Assembly: GCA_028096805.1 (NCBI GenBank)
Contig: JAOHDU010000004.1
Coordinates: 1 to 55,735 of the forward strand
DNA length: 55,735 nt
Reading direction: 5' to 3'
Source: Pontimonas sp.
GTDB lineage: Bacteria; Actinomycetota; Actinomycetes; Actinomycetales; Microbacteriaceae
The notes under the pieces were generated by a model. The model made no database searches, had not been told where the DNA came from, and saw only the letters and a list, made by a program, of their open reading frames with translations. Made by a program: the position numbers and the translations under genes. This document shows positions 37,068-47,428 of this stretch, one piece after another; position 1 is the first letter of the stretch; the number at the start of each line of letters is the position of its first letter.

Positions 37068-37120
37068 TGTCAGTGGTTCCTGGGATGGTGAGGTTATCTC
37101 TCATTCCGGCCGGAGGAACC

Positions 37121-37318
37121 ATGACCGATCTGTTCGACGATTCACCCCCACCCTGTCCTGCGTGCAACCACGCGCAGAGCACTCCGCTGATCTTTGGAGT
37201 CCCTTCCCACGAGATGCTGGTGGCCGAGCGACTCGGGGATATCGCCCTCGGAGGCATCGCCGATGACCCCGCCCTCGAATGGGTGTGCGGCAGCAGAAGC
37301 TGCGGTCACCGCTTCTAG
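37121..37318 (+). CDS. Small zinc-ribbon protein (65 residues)
   Basis: An ATG at 37121 with GGAGG five bases upstream encodes a protein with CPAC (Cys 12, 15) and C-x4-C (Cys 56, 61), flanking the segment PLIFGVPSHEMLVAERLGD and an ALGG motif. The pattern P-I-x-F/Y-G-x-P...LGG...W-x-C...C-G-H is one I have seen in small conserved bacterial zinc-ribbon proteins of unknown function. It converges on the SNF2-type gene with a four-base overlap. Confidence 0.7.
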   Translation: MTDLFDDSPPPCPACNHAQSTPLIFGVPSHEMLVAERLGDIALGGIADDPALEWVCGSRSCGHRF

Positions 37319-39447
37319 CTTCTGGCCTCCAAGGCCTGAGTGAGCACAGCAATCAGCGCGCTGACCTGCATCGTCGTCTCCACACCGGCGTCCGATTCTT
37401 CCCCATCGAGTGCACGCGCCGCGAGGCCAGACTTTTCATCGATGAGCTCAGCAATTCGTGCATCCAGGGTTTGGGCCGCGACAATGCGCCACGCGGTTAC
37501 CGGCAGTTCCTGACCGATCCGGTGGACCCGGTCAATGGCCTGGGTTTGCTCCGCGCTGGTCCACGACAGTTCAGCAAGGACCACGTTGGAGGCAACCTGA
37601 AGGTTCACCCCGACACCCGCAGCAAGCAGTGAACACACGATGACTTGAACGTCATCGTCCTCGGTAAAGGCATCGATGGCAGCTTGTCGCTGGGTGGAGC
37701 TTTGATCGCCCCTAATCGAGGTGGTCTTCACGCCGACCTGGGCGAAATGGGCCTCCGCGGCGTCCAGGACGTCAATGTGCTTGGCAAAGAACACCACTTT
37801 GCCGACGTTGCGCGCCAACTGGGCGGTGTAGTCAGCGGCCATGATGGCTTTGGCGCTACCAATTTTTCGCACCAAGGTGAACACATTGTCACCGGAGTCA
37901 TCCGCGGTGGTTTCCTCAACCTCCGACGAGGCGACCAGACGAACCAAATCCTCATCGATATCGTCTGCGGCGGCGCCTCGTGCAGCAATGACACGGTCAT
38001 AACGCTCCAGCAGCCGCTCAACGAGCTTGCGCTCAGCATCCACAATCGACCGACCCAGGGCACCATCGAGTTCCACGGGAATATCTGCCACACGCCTAGC
38101 GGGGATGTCCTTGGCGACATCTTGTTTGCGTCTGCGCACAATGCCCATGGAAATAACCGCTTTGCGGGCCTCATAGAAGAAGCCAGGCTCCACTGGGGTC
38201 AGCCCAATGGCTTCCAGTTTCGCCATCAGGGTCTGGGTGGGTTTTTTCTCATCGATCCAGCCCAAAAATTGCCAAATCATGCGGAAGTCTTCGATCTGGT
38301 TGATCAACGGTGTTCCGGTCAACGCCACCAAGAGCGGGTGACGCAGGCGCGCTTTGATTGTCTTTGCGACGGCTTGAACAGCTTTGGAGCGTTGCGAATC
38401 TTTGTTCTTGATGAAGTGGGCTTCGTCCACGACCATTCCGCGGAAATCGAACTTGGACAGCCACCCCACGTGGCGATCCAAAATGTCGTAGTTCACGATG
38501 AACACATCGCTAAAGGCGTTCAGCTCTAATCCATCCCCGTGAACGACGGTGGGTCGGCGGCCTGGCAACCACTGGTGAACCTCGCGAAGCCAGTTGGTTT
38601 TCACCACGTTCGGAACAACCACCAGCAGGGGGAAAGCCCCGGAGGCCTCTGCAGCCATCAGTGCCTGAGCAGTTTTACCAAGCCCCGGTTCATCCGCCAG
38701 TAAAAATGCTCGGTGACCTTGGCGGGCACTTTCGACAAAGTCCGCCTGGTGCACCATGAGGTCCACACCGCCCGGTGTGTGAACATCCGTCCCGCTGGGC
38801 AGCTCCATACTGGCGACCCCACCACCGGTCCCCTGCTCGAACGCCCGAAACAGCGGCTCAATCAACTCCCAGTTGATCAGCAAACCCTCGGCGGCGGCCT
38901 GCGGTTTTTGATAGGCCGCAAAATCAGGTGCCAAGAAGGGGTTCGCGAGCTGTGCTTGTCGAACAGACGCCGGCACCACCTGCTTCGCTGCTTCCGGCGC
39001 GGGCGTGACAGCCTCATCAACAATGATCAGGTCTTCCGGAGCGAGAACGGCACCCGATTGCACGAGAAAGTCCCGGCGCATTTTCTTGGCAGACTCGGAG
39101 ACCTTGGCTTCGGGTGCGAGAAGCGCGATAAGGGTTGTGTCTTTGGCGGCTGTTTTTGCCATGATCGCGGCCAAACCATCCAGTCGCTTCAGGGCTTCCT
39201 GCTTGTGGGCGGGGGAAGCATCGGTGTCTTCCTTTGCGCGTTGGCGCTCCTCGCGCACGAGGAGGGCAGCAACCTGAAACTTGGTGCGGTTATGACCGGC
39301 AACTTTGCCCCGGGACGCAGCGGATTCCACTTCGCGCACCGCGCGCGCCAAAACGGGGATGATGCCTTCATCATCCAGAGGCTTTTTCCGGCCGCGCTTG
39401 GCGGAACCAGAGCGCGACGAACTTCTTGGGGGGCCTTGTGGGGCCAT
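37315..39447 (-). CDS. SNF2-family DEAH ATPase / helicase
   Basis: This 710-residue protein has a charged N-terminal region (1-215), then the SNF2 motor. Motif I is DEPGLGKT, motif II is VDEAHFIKN (DEAH), motif III is LTGTPL, motif V is VNLQVASNVVLAELSW and motif VI is QAIDRVHRIGQ. The layout resembles short bacterial SMARCAL1-like DNA translocases. I chose ATG 39447, preceded by AAGGAGAAG, over an upstream frame start at 39489. It could remodel DNA-protein complexes or stalled forks; the role is unknown. A 139-base gap with no gene separates it from the SDR gene upstream. Confidence 0.85.
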   Translation of the reverse strand: MAPQGPPRSSSRSGSAKRGRKKPLDDEGIIPVLARAVREVESAASRGKVAGHNRTKFQVAALLVREERQRAKEDTDASPAHKQEALKRLDGLAAIMAKTAAKDTTLIALLAPEAKVSESAKKMRRDFLVQSGAVLAPEDLIIVDEAVTPAPEAAKQVVPASVRQAQLANPFLAPDFAAYQKPQAAAEGLLINWELIEPLFRAFEQGTGGGVASMELPSGTDVHTPGGVDLMVHQADFVESARQGHRAFLLADEPGLGKTAQALMAAEASGAFPLLVVVPNVVKTNWLREVHQWLPGRRPTVVHGDGLELNAFSDVFIVNYDILDRHVGWLSKFDFRGMVVDEAHFIKNKDSQRSKAVQAVAKTIKARLRHPLLVALTGTPLINQIEDFRMIWQFLGWIDEKKPTQTLMAKLEAIGLTPVEPGFFYEARKAVISMGIVRRRKQDVAKDIPARRVADIPVELDGALGRSIVDAERKLVERLLERYDRVIAARGAAADDIDEDLVRLVASSEVEETTADDSGDNVFTLVRKIGSAKAIMAADYTAQLARNVGKVVFFAKHIDVLDAAEAHFAQVGVKTTSIRGDQSSTQRQAAIDAFTEDDDVQVIVCSLLAAGVGVNLQVASNVVLAELSWTSAEQTQAIDRVHRIGQELPVTAWRIVAAQTLDARIAELIDEKSGLAARALDGEESDAGVETTMQVSALIAVLTQALEARS

Positions 39448-39586
39448 TCTTCTCCTTGGGAAATATGTGAGTGAGGTAAAGGGAGCCACTCAACTCCACC
39501 GAGATACCGCGGTGCCTCACCCTGAGTGAGGCCGACACCTTCAACCAGACCCGGGCGGGAACCGCTCCGGTGGTGAGGATGTGCCC

Positions 39587-41083
39587 CTAGTGTACCGCGT
39601 TCTGCGGCTGCTTGGCCTCACGGGCCTGTGAGAGGACTTCCGCAGCCCGCGCCATCGAGCTCGCCATCCCCTCAAACACAATGCCGTGAAACGGCATCAC
39701 CGCGAGCCAATAGAGTCGGCCACCCAAGCCATGCGGGAAGAAGATGGCCCGCTGGTGCAACACACTGCCGCCGTCGGCACCCGGGGACACCGTGAACTCT
39801 AGCCACGCCAGCCCGGGGAGCTTCATTTCGGCTCGAAGCCGCAAGAAACGACCGTGGTCGATTTCTTCGACGCGCCAGAAATCCAAGGCATCGCCGATCA
39901 CCAGGGAGTCCGGGTCCCGTCGGCCCCGGCGCAGACCCACTCCGCCTACCAACTTGTCTAACCAGCCCCTGGCCGCCCAAGCAACCGGTAGGGAGTACCA
40001 GCCGTTTTCTCCGCCAATGCTTTCCACAATTTTCCAGAGCGAATCAGTATCCGTCCGCGAAGCAAACTCTCGGGTGTCTGTGTAGACGGTGTGACCCGTC
40101 CACTCGGGGTCAGAGGGCAGACGGTCGGCGGGTGCTCCAATCACCGGGGTGTTCCGCCAGGAAGTCTCCATCTCCCCACTTCTCATCCGAGCAAGAGCCA
40201 ACCGGACTGCTCGCCGATATCCGATGAGGCCCTCCTGCGGCGGGGCAATGACCGCATCGATGTCGTGGTTCTTCATGACGGCATCGTGCAGGAGGGATTC
40301 GATGATGGGCACGGCGAGAGCCCGCGGGATAGGGGTCACGAGATTCACCCACTGTGATGCGAGCCACGGCGTGAGGACCGGTAGCGATGCGATGGGACGC
40401 TGCTTCAGACCTGCCTCTAGCGCGTAGCCATTCATCAGCTGCCCGTAACGGAAAACATCGGGTCCACCGATGTCGAAAGCTCGGTTGACTTCTGGGGGCA
40501 GCGTGGCCGAGGCGACCAAGTAGTGGAGGACATCGCGGATAGCGATGGGTTGAATAAAGTTGCGGACCCATTTCGGGGCGGGCATATAGGGCAACACCTC
40601 GGTGAGGTGTCGAATCATTTCAAAACTGGCCGAACCAGAACCAATAATGACCCCGGCTTGCAGAGCAATGGTGGGCACACCGGAGGACAGAAGAATGTCC
40701 CCGACCTCTTTGCGCGAGCCCAGGTGACGCGACAGGGGACCGTCGGGGTGGAGGCCCCCGAGGTACACAATTCGCTGCACGCCAGCACTGGCTGCTTCCT
40801 GGGCGACCGTATTGGCCACCGTCCGCTCGAGTTCTTCAAAATCGCCCGCCGAGGACATCGAATGCACCAGGTAGTAGAGCACGTCCTGGCCCGCCACCGC
40901 TGAGCGGACGTCGGCGACATTCAAGAGGTCACCCTGGACAATGTCAACGTCTTTTCGCCACGGGACGTTGTCCAGCCGGTGAGGCTCGCGAGCAATCACC
41001 CGGACCGTATGTCCAGCCTCAAGCAGTTTGGGCACCAGGCGCCCACCCACGTATCCGGTGGCACCCGTAACGAGAACCTTCAT
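39587..41083 (-). CDS. NAD(P)-binding SDR fused to a DUF2867 domain
   Basis: This 498-residue protein has an N-terminal Rossmann domain (VLVTGATGYVGGRLVPKL, residues 3-20) of the atypical SDR/NmrA-like group, without a clear YxxxK. A DUF2867 (SRPBCC-like) domain fills the C-terminal third (about 320-480; DALDFWRVEEIDHGRFLRLR). This fusion is widespread in actinobacteria and has no established reaction. ATG 41083 is chosen since the Rossmann strand starts at once and AAGG lies upstream. It is divergent from mutY. Confidence 0.85.
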   Translation of the reverse strand: MKVLVTGATGYVGGRLVPKLLEAGHTVRVIAREPHRLDNVPWRKDVDIVQGDLLNVADVRSAVAGQDVLYYLVHSMSSAGDFEELERTVANTVAQEAASAGVQRIVYLGGLHPDGPLSRHLGSRKEVGDILLSSGVPTIALQAGVIIGSGSASFEMIRHLTEVLPYMPAPKWVRNFIQPIAIRDVLHYLVASATLPPEVNRAFDIGGPDVFRYGQLMNGYALEAGLKQRPIASLPVLTPWLASQWVNLVTPIPRALAVPIIESLLHDAVMKNHDIDAVIAPPQEGLIGYRRAVRLALARMRSGEMETSWRNTPVIGAPADRLPSDPEWTGHTVYTDTREFASRTDTDSLWKIVESIGGENGWYSLPVAWAARGWLDKLVGGVGLRRGRRDPDSLVIGDALDFWRVEEIDHGRFLRLRAEMKLPGLAWLEFTVSPGADGGSVLHQRAIFFPHGLGGRLYWLAVMPFHGIVFEGMASSMARAAEVLSQAREAKQPQNAVH

Positions 41084-41140
41084 GCCCAAACCTTAGAGGT
41101 GTCGGCTGGGAAAGCAGAATCGATTCGCTAGCGTGTGGTG

Positions 41141-42019
41141 ATGACCATGGATGCCGTTGTTGACTGGTTTGAGGCGTCCCATCGGGACCTCCCCTGGCGC
41201 TCACCGGACACCACCGCCTGGGGTGTCCTGGTGTCCGAAGTGATGCTTCAGCAAACTCCGGTCCCCCGGGTCGTTCCCCTGTGGCTGGAGTGGTTGGACC
41301 GGTGGCCCACACCCGAAGCCTGCGCGAAGGCTCCGCTGTCGGAAGTTCTCACCCTGTGGGGGAGGCTCGGTTACCCCAGGAGAGCAAAACGTCTCCACGA
41401 ATCAGCACAGGCCATTGTGGAGCGCCACAATGGCGAACTCCCCCACGACCTCGAGGAGCTCCTGGCGCTCCCCGGCGTCGGCGATTACACCGCGCGAGCG
41501 ATCCGATGCTTTGCTTTCGGCTATCCCGACCCCGTGGTGGACACGAATGTCCGTCGCGTGTTAGCTCGGCTCGAACACGGCGAAGCAGAAGCTGGTCCAC
41601 CCCGCACTGCTGCTGACCTGCGCGCTGGTCAAGAAGCCCTCGACCAGGTGCGAGGCGCGCGGAGGCAGGTCACGCTCGCTAAAGGCTTGATGGAACTGGG
41701 AGCGGTGCTCTGCACCGCGCGGAAACCCCTGTGCGGCAACTGCCCGGTTTCTGCATCGTGCCGGTGGAGGGCCGAGGATTACCCGCCCTATGAGGGCAAA
41801 CGCGCATCCGCCCAGGCTCGCTATGAAGGCAGCGACCGCCAAGCGCGAGGGTTAGTGCTGCGCGAACTGCGCGCCAGCGATACCCCGGTGCCGCTGTCGT
41901 TCCTGGGGACACTGGTCAGCGACCCGCAACAGTTTTCCCGGGCGCTTCACTCCCTGGTGGAGGACGGTCTGATTCGATATACCGCTGATTCCGAGGAGTC
42001 TGTCGAGCTTGGGTCCTAA
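41141..42019 (+). CDS. mutY: A/G-specific adenine glycosylase
   Basis: This protein of about 292 residues removes adenine mispaired with 8-oxoguanine. It has the catalytic-Glu region SEVMLQQTPV, the helix-hairpin-helix LLALPGVGDYTARAI, the catalytic Asp in PVVDTNVRRVL, and a 4Fe-4S loop C-x6-C-x2-C-x5-C (CTARKPLCGNCPVSASC). The C-terminal 8-oxoG-recognition domain seen in Escherichia coli MutY is reduced, as in other actinobacterial MutYs. The exact start is uncertain: GTG 41135, ATG 41141 or ATG 41147, none with a strong site. It converges on udp with a four-base stop overlap. Confidence 0.93.
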   Translation: MTMDAVVDWFEASHRDLPWRSPDTTAWGVLVSEVMLQQTPVPRVVPLWLEWLDRWPTPEACAKAPLSEVLTLWGRLGYPRRAKRLHESAQAIVERHNGELPHDLEELLALPGVGDYTARAIRCFAFGYPDPVVDTNVRRVLARLEHGEAEAGPPRTAADLRAGQEALDQVRGARRQVTLAKGLMELGAVLCTARKPLCGNCPVSASCRWRAEDYPPYEGKRASAQARYEGSDRQARGLVLRELRASDTPVPLSFLGTLVSDPQQFSRALHSLVEDGLIRYTADSEESVELGS

Positions 42020-42789
42020 GCCTTGTCGCGGCGAATGATTTCTTTCATTCCCTCGATGGCCACGGGCAGCAAGTGGTCAACTTTTGACGCTTCCCATTCC
42101 TCAGGCGTCATCGGCGATTGATCCGGGTGACCCATCACCATCATCAGTCCGCCGGCTCTCACCCGGAGAACCGAAGAGACAATGTACAAAGCGGCTGCTT
42201 CCATCTCCGAGCAGATGGCACCCCCGCCAATCCACGCGGCCCAGCGGTCACTGAGCTGAGAGGCCACGGGCATTCGCTCGGGAGCGTGCTGGCCGTAGAA
42301 GGAGTCCTTGGATTGGGAAACACCGACGTGAACGTTTTTATCCATACCCACAGCAGCATCGCGAAGGGCCTGAGTGATATCTACGTCGGCGACGGCCGGA
42401 AACTCGATGGGAAGGTAATGCAACCCTGTTCCCTCATCGCGGATCGCACCCGAAACAATGGCGATATCCCCTGGCTTAATGTGCTCCTGCATGGAGCCCG
42501 AAGTCCCCACGCGAACAAAGGTGTCCGCTCCGATGGCGACGAGCTCTTCTAGGCCGATCGCGGCCGAAGGTCCCCCAATACCTGTCGACATCACTGCGAC
42601 TTTTTCCCCTTCGAGATACCCGGACCAGGTCTCATACTCCCGGTGGCTTGCCACTTTCTGGGGCTCGTCAAAATAGGACGCGATCATTTCGCAACGACCG
42701 GGATCTCCCGGGAGGAAGACGTATCGGCCGACATCGCCCTTGGCCAATTCAATGTGGTACTGGCGGGGGTTATCGCGCTTCATCGACAC
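42016..42789 (-). CDS. udp: Uridine phosphorylase
   Basis: This 257-residue NP-I family enzyme splits uridine to uracil and ribose-1-phosphate. VFLPGDPGR, ASHREYETW, STGIGGPSAAI, FVRVGTSGSMQ and EFPAVADVDITQAL align closely with the Escherichia coli enzyme, and CSEMEAAALY carries the ribose-binding Glu. The start is taken at GTG 42789 because GGAG lies six bases upstream; ATG 42783 is also possible. It lies downstream of rbfA on the same strand, after a 112-base gap. Confidence 0.9.
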   Translation of the reverse strand: MSMKRDNPRQYHIELAKGDVGRYVFLPGDPGRCEMIASYFDEPQKVASHREYETWSGYLEGEKVAVMSTGIGGPSAAIGLEELVAIGADTFVRVGTSGSMQEHIKPGDIAIVSGAIRDEGTGLHYLPIEFPAVADVDITQALRDAAVGMDKNVHVGVSQSKDSFYGQHAPERMPVASQLSDRWAAWIGGGAICSEMEAAALYIVSSVLRVRAGGLMMVMGHPDQSPMTPEEWEASKVDHLLPVAIEGMKEIIRRDKA

Positions 42790-42901
42790 TGGGTTCTCCG
42801 TCTGTTCGTGCGGGCAATTCTTGCCGGCATAGCGTTGTGGGGGCTATCTAGGACGATAGAGCGCTCTTCGCCAACGAGCAAGCGAGCGCTCATGTGCGCG
42901 T

Positions 42902-43354
42902 CTAGCGGTCTGTTGAGGAGGACTCTTCCTCGCCGGGCACGCTCTTGTAGGGATCAGCGTCGCCGGCGAAACGGGCGGACTGAGCCTGCCGGCCCGTTTC
43001 CGCATCTCGCTCACTGGCTTCACGCAACAGGTCCGCAATCGCCGAAGCGTTTTCGGGCAGGCCATCCAAAATGAACTCCAAGCTCGGCGTCAGCCGTGCG
43101 GTGATGTTCTTACCGACTTCGGTGCGCAACATGCCCGTCGCTGCGCGCAGCGCCTTCTGGGTGTCTTTGCGTTCAACTTCATCCCCAAGAACCGTGTAAA
43201 AAACACTGGCGTGTTGGAGATCACCCGTCACTTGAACATCGGTGATGGTGACAAACCCGAGCCGAGGGTCACGAAGTCCGCGTTGGAGGCGCTCAGCAAG
43301 GATTTGGCGGATCAAATCGGCCATCTTCCTTGCCCGAGGTGAGTTACTACTCAC
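42902..43354 (-). CDS. rbfA: 30S ribosome-binding factor A
   Basis: This 150-residue protein has the KH-like core ([53 protein letters not shown]). It helps mature the 16S rRNA 5' end and is needed at low temperature. The C-terminal 30 residues are an acidic Ser-rich tail. The start is GTG 43354, overlapping the infB stop by eight bases, so the two are coupled. It closes the nusA-ylxR-infB-rbfA cluster. Confidence 0.93.
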   Translation of the reverse strand: MSSNSPRARKMADLIRQILAERLQRGLRDPRLGFVTITDVQVTGDLQHASVFYTVLGDEVERKDTQKALRAATGMLRTEVGKNITARLTPSLEFILDGLPENASAIADLLREASERDAETGRQAQSARFAGDADPYKSVPGEEESSSTDR

Positions 43355-45932
43355 GGATCTTCTCTTTCATCTCGATGGTCTCGATTTCGTCACCCACCTG
43401 GATGTCCTTGAGCTTGCCCAACCCGATTCCACACTCGAAGTCCGTCTTGACCTCGGTGACGTCGTCCTTGAATCGACGCAGCGAATCAATCGCAAGCCCA
43501 TCGTGCAAAACCACGCCATCGCGAATGATGCGCGCTTTGGCGTTCCTGGTGATGGTTCCCGACCGGACAATACATCCGGCGATGGTTCCCGCCTTCGAGG
43601 ACTTGAAGACCTCGCGCACCTCGGCAAAGCCCGACTGGACTTCTTCGAATTCGGGCTTGAGCATGCCCTTGAGCGAGTTCTCGATCTCTTCCAGAGCGTT
43701 GTAGATCACCGAGTAGAAGCGAACGTCAACACCCTCGCGCTGTGCGCGCTCGCGCGCCTTCGCATCGGGTCGAACGTTGAATCCGACAATGATCGCGTTA
43801 TCGATTGTGGCGAGGTTGATATCGCTCTCGGTGATTGCTCCCACACCGCGGTGGATGATGCGCAACTGCACCGAATCGCCGACCTCAATTTTGAGCAACG
43901 ACTCTTCGAGAGCCTCCACGGCACCGGAGACGTCTCCCTTGATGATGAGGTTGAGAGCTTCGATCTTGCCGTCTTCGAGAGCCTTGGTGAAGTCCTCGAG
44001 GTTGATGCGCTTACGAGCCTTCGCCAGCAAGGCGTTGCGCTCTGCTGCCTCACGCTTCTCCGCAATCTGACGAGCAGTTCGGTCATCGTCGGTGACCAGG
44101 AACGTGTCACCCGCACGAGGAACGCTGGAGAGCCCCTGGACCGCAACCGGCCTCGAGGGGTAGGCCTCCTCAACTGCCTCACCGTTTTCATCCGTCATGG
44201 CACGAACACGACCGTAGGCGGTACCGGCAACGATGGCTTCACCCACGCGCAGGGTTCCCGACTCAATCAGCACCGTGGCTACGGCGCCGCGACCCTTGTC
44301 GAGTTTGGCCTCGATGGCAACACCTCGCGCGGTGCGGTTGGGGTTTGCGCGCAGATCTAGCCCAGCGTCGGCCGTGAGAAGTACGGCGTCCAAGAGGTCG
44401 CTGATCCCCTCGCCTTTCAAAGCCGAAACCTTGACCATCTGGGTGTCGCCGCCGTATTCCTCAGCCACCAGACCGAATTCGGTGAGCTGCTGGAGCACTT
44501 TGTCGGCTTTTGCCCCGGGCGCATCCATCTTGTTGATGGCGACCACAATCGGGACTCCGGCAGCTTGTGCGTGATTCAGGGCCTCAATCGTCTGGGGCAT
44601 GATTCCATCGTCGGCCGCGACCACCAGGATCGCGATGTCCGTAACCTGTGCACCTCGCGCACGCATGGCCGTGAAGGCCTCGTGACCGGGGGTGTCGACA
44701 AACGTGACAGCTCGTTCGATTCCCTCGTGCTCGGTCCACACCTGGTAGGCGCCGATGTGCTGGGTGATCCCGCCAGCTTCAGCGGCGGTGACGTTGGCAT
44801 TTCGAATGGCATCGAGCAGCTTGGTCTTACCGTGGTCGACGTGACCCATGACCGTCACGACCGGCGGACGAATGACCAGGTCGGCTTCGTCTTCCACCTC
44901 GTCGAGGTCAATATCGAAGCTTTCCAGGAGCTCTTTATCTTCGTCTTCCGGCGAGACGATCTGTACCTTGTAGCCCAGCTCGGTACCGAGGATTTCGAAG
45001 GTCGCTTCATCGAGCGACTCCGTTGCTGTGGCCATTTCGCCAAGCTGGAACAGAACCGTCACCAGGTTTCCGGGGGGAACCGGGAAACCCGTCAAGTTTT
45101 CAATCTTGTCGGCGAAATCGCTCATAGAGGCGCCCTGGCGCAGACGGATGACGGTGGAGCCGTCACCGCGCGGGATGGATACGCCGCCTAAGCTTGGCGC
45201 CTCCCGCATTTCGTACTCTTGCCTCTTGGTCCGCTTCGACTTACGAGACTTGCTCTTGCCGCCACCGCGACCAAAGGCACCTGCGGTGCCACCGCCGGGG
45301 CCACGACCCCGACCACCGGCACCGGGGCGACCGCCACCGGGACGCGACCCGCCAGGTCCACCACCGGGACCTCCGCCAAAGCCACCGGGTCCACCACCGG
45401 GGCGCCCGGGACCACCGGAACGCTGCTGGAAGGGAGCGCGGGGCCCACCCTCACTGGGGGCAGGGCGGCGCGGCATCGCTCCCTGACCCGGGCGCGGAGC
45501 CGTGGGTCGACCCATTCCCTGAGCAGAGGCGAAAGGATTGTTACCGGGGCGCGGGATGCCGGGCTTGGCCATTCCCTGTGACGAAGCGAAAGGATTGTTA
45601 CCGGGGCGCGGAATACCGGGCTTCGACGACGGCGCCCCGCCATCCTCGGGAGCGGCTGGCTTTTCTGGCGCAGCCGGCGCCTGCGCTACTGGCTCGTCAA
45701 CCACAGGCGCAGCGGGCTTTGGAGCCGCTTTGGGGGCAGGCTTCTCTTCCTTCGGAACGGGCACAACGCCCTCTTCAGCGAAGGCTGCTTTGAGCTTCCT
45801 TGCGACGGGAGGCTCCACCGTCGATGAGGGACCTTTGACGAACTCGCCAATTTCTTTGAGCTTTTCGAGTGTGCGCTTGGAATCGATGCCCAGTTCTGCA
45901 GCAATCTCGTGTACGCGTGGTTTTCCAGCCAC
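43347..45932 (-). CDS. infB: Translation initiation factor IF-2
   Basis: This protein of about 861 residues has the N-terminal IF2N domain ([20 protein letters not shown]), a long Pro/Gly/Ala-rich linker (about 65-245), then the G domain with [20 protein letters not shown] and NKMD, and domains II-IV. It places fMet-tRNA on the 30S subunit and promotes 50S joining. Two starts are possible: ATG 45935, only two bases from AGGAG, or GTG 45932 at five bases; I prefer GTG because homologues start [11 protein letters not shown]. It overlaps rbfA. Confidence 0.96.
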   Translation of the reverse strand: MAGKPRVHEIAAELGIDSKRTLEKLKEIGEFVKGPSSTVEPPVARKLKAAFAEEGVVPVPKEEKPAPKAAPKPAAPVVDEPVAQAPAAPEKPAAPEDGGAPSSKPGIPRPGNNPFASSQGMAKPGIPRPGNNPFASAQGMGRPTAPRPGQGAMPRRPAPSEGGPRAPFQQRSGGPGRPGGGPGGFGGGPGGGPGGSRPGGGRPGAGGRGRGPGGGTAGAFGRGGGKSKSRKSKRTKRQEYEMREAPSLGGVSIPRGDGSTVIRLRQGASMSDFADKIENLTGFPVPPGNLVTVLFQLGEMATATESLDEATFEILGTELGYKVQIVSPEDEDKELLESFDIDLDEVEDEADLVIRPPVVTVMGHVDHGKTKLLDAIRNANVTAAEAGGITQHIGAYQVWTEHEGIERAVTFVDTPGHEAFTAMRARGAQVTDIAILVVAADDGIMPQTIEALNHAQAAGVPIVVAINKMDAPGAKADKVLQQLTEFGLVAEEYGGDTQMVKVSALKGEGISDLLDAVLLTADAGLDLRANPNRTARGVAIEAKLDKGRGAVATVLIESGTLRVGEAIVAGTAYGRVRAMTDENGEAVEEAYPSRPVAVQGLSSVPRAGDTFLVTDDDRTARQIAEKREAAERNALLAKARKRINLEDFTKALEDGKIEALNLIIKGDVSGAVEALEESLLKIEVGDSVQLRIIHRGVGAITESDINLATIDNAIIVGFNVRPDAKARERAQREGVDVRFYSVIYNALEEIENSLKGMLKPEFEEVQSGFAEVREVFKSSKAGTIAGCIVRSGTITRNAKARIIRDGVVLHDGLAIDSLRRFKDDVTEVKTDFECGIGLGKLKDIQVGDEIETIEMKEKIRE
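45517..45630 (-). repeat. Two-copy 57-bp repeat inside the infB linker
   Basis: The segment encoding [16 protein letters not shown] occurs twice in tandem; the block GAAAGGATTGTTACCGGGGC begins at 45531 and again at 45588, exactly 57 bases (19 residues) apart. The copies are nearly identical, so the duplication looks recent. Confidence 0.85.
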
Positions 45933-46015
45933 CATTCTCCTGTCTGGGCGAACCCAGTCAGGGCGCGCCGCTACCTACATTTGAGGCTCATCGCGAGCCG
46001 TTCATGAGGATTCCA

Positions 46016-46291
46016 TTAGCCATTCAGCCTTGTCTTAGCGAGGTCGGTTGACCTACTGAGGTTTTCCAGAGCGTCGCAGTCGAGTTTCGGACCCATTTTC
46101 AAGGCCCTCCCCCACGCTCTGCGCTGAAGAGAGTGAGAAATGCAGCCCTGGTTGCGGTGCACATAGGCCCCGCGCCCCGGCAGTTTCTTGCCCTCATCAA
46201 CGACCAGCTTGTGATCCACCGCCACTGCTCGAAGAAGGTTATTCGTCGAATCCGTGGACTGGCACCCCAAGCAACGCCTGATCACTGCCAT
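46016..46291 (-). CDS. ylxR: YlxR family RNA-binding protein (DUF448)
   Basis: This 91-residue protein has RRCLGCQS at the start and KLPGRGAYVHRNQGC, the YlxR fold's conserved patch, followed by a basic helix. YlxR proteins have been linked to RNase P and to transcription control in Firmicutes. It lies between nusA and infB as expected, 43 bases after the nusA stop, with AAGGGG upstream of its ATG. Confidence 0.9.
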   Translation of the reverse strand: MAVIRRCLGCQSTDSTNNLLRAVAVDHKLVVDEGKKLPGRGAYVHRNQGCISHSLQRRAWGRALKMGPKLDCDALENLSRSTDLAKTRLNG

Positions 46292-46334
46292 TCTAGCCCC
46301 TTACCTGGGCGAAGAGCCACCGTGTGGGGCTCGC

Positions 46335-47342
46335 TCAGGAATCCATCACCGAATCCGGCTGGATATCGATCTTGGCTCCGGTCAATTTGGCTGCCAAGCG
46401 GGCGTTCTGACCCTCCTTGCCAATGGCCAGGGAGAGTTGGTAGTCCGGAACGAGAGCCCGCACCTGCCGCGCCTCCTGGTCCAGCACGAAAGCGCTGGTC
46501 ACTTTGGAGGGACTCAGCGCATTCGACACAAACTGGGCGAGATCGTCCGAGTGGTCGACGATGTCGATTTTCTCATCGCCAAGTTCGGCCTGAACCGCTC
46601 GAACCCTCTGGCCGAGTTCGCCGATGCACGCGCCTTTGGCATTCAAGCCCGGCTCAATCGCCGTCACCGCAATTTTGGTGCGGTGACCAGACTCGCGGGC
46701 AATGGACACAATGTCGATCAGCCCTTTTTGAAGCTCCGGCACCTCGAGAGTAAACAGCTGGCGAATCAAGCCGGGGTGTGTGCGACTGACCGTAATGGCG
46801 GGCCCTTTTGTGCCTTTTTCCACCTTGGTTACGTAGGCACGAAGCCTCGAGCCGTGCTCATAGACTTCGCCGGGGACCTGCTCTTCCGGGGGCAAAATAG
46901 CTTCCACTTCACCCAGGTTGAGGTGAATCATTCTGGGGTTGGGGCCCTGTTGGATAACACCGGAAACGATGTCCCCTTCCTTGCCGCGGTACTCACCCAA
47001 GATGCGATCGTCACCGATGTCGCGCAACCGCTGATTGATGACGTGCTTCGCTGCGGTGGCAGCGATGCGACCAAAATCGTGCGGGGTGTCGGCTTCTTCG
47101 CCGATGACTTCGCCCTCGTCGTTCACGATAGGGATGTACAGGGTGACATGGCCGGTCTTTTTGTCGAGCTCAACACGTTCACGCGGAGCGTCGGGGTCGA
47201 TACGCTGCCCGCGGTTGTCCGCAAGGCCCATGTGCTTCTCGTAGGCGACCAAAATGGCCTGTTCGATGATCGCCACTAAGTCATCAAAGGGAATTTCGCG
47301 CTCTGATTCCATCAGTTTCAGCACGCTCATGTCGATGTCCAT
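46335..47342 (-). CDS. nusA: Transcription termination/antitermination factor NusA
   Basis: This 335-residue protein has an N-terminal RNA-polymerase-binding domain (FDDLVAIIEQAILVAYEKHMG), S1 (about 125-195), KH1 and KH2 (ACIGELGQRVRAVQAEL, SLAIGKEGQNARLAAKL). It lacks the C-terminal acidic repeats of gamma-proteobacteria, as usual in actinobacteria. ATG 47342 follows AGGAGGG. rimP, which usually lies directly upstream of nusA, is absent; proS is 86 bases away instead. Confidence 0.95.
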   Translation of the reverse strand: MDIDMSVLKLMESEREIPFDDLVAIIEQAILVAYEKHMGLADNRGQRIDPDAPRERVELDKKTGHVTLYIPIVNDEGEVIGEEADTPHDFGRIAATAAKHVINQRLRDIGDDRILGEYRGKEGDIVSGVIQQGPNPRMIHLNLGEVEAILPPEEQVPGEVYEHGSRLRAYVTKVEKGTKGPAITVSRTHPGLIRQLFTLEVPELQKGLIDIVSIARESGHRTKIAVTAIEPGLNAKGACIGELGQRVRAVQAELGDEKIDIVDHSDDLAQFVSNALSPSKVTSAFVLDQEARQVRALVPDYQLSLAIGKEGQNARLAAKLTGAKIDIQPDSVMDS

Positions 47343-47428
47343 GACAGCCCTCCTATTCGATTGTGCACACCGGGTGTGCTGCTAGCCAGAGTACAAGGGG
47401 CCAGACGTTTCCTCTACCCCAAACCTGC

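Noticed and set aside
43242-44360. A 372-codon open frame on the plus strand
   Set aside because: It is antisense to the G-domain region of infB and shows no domain.
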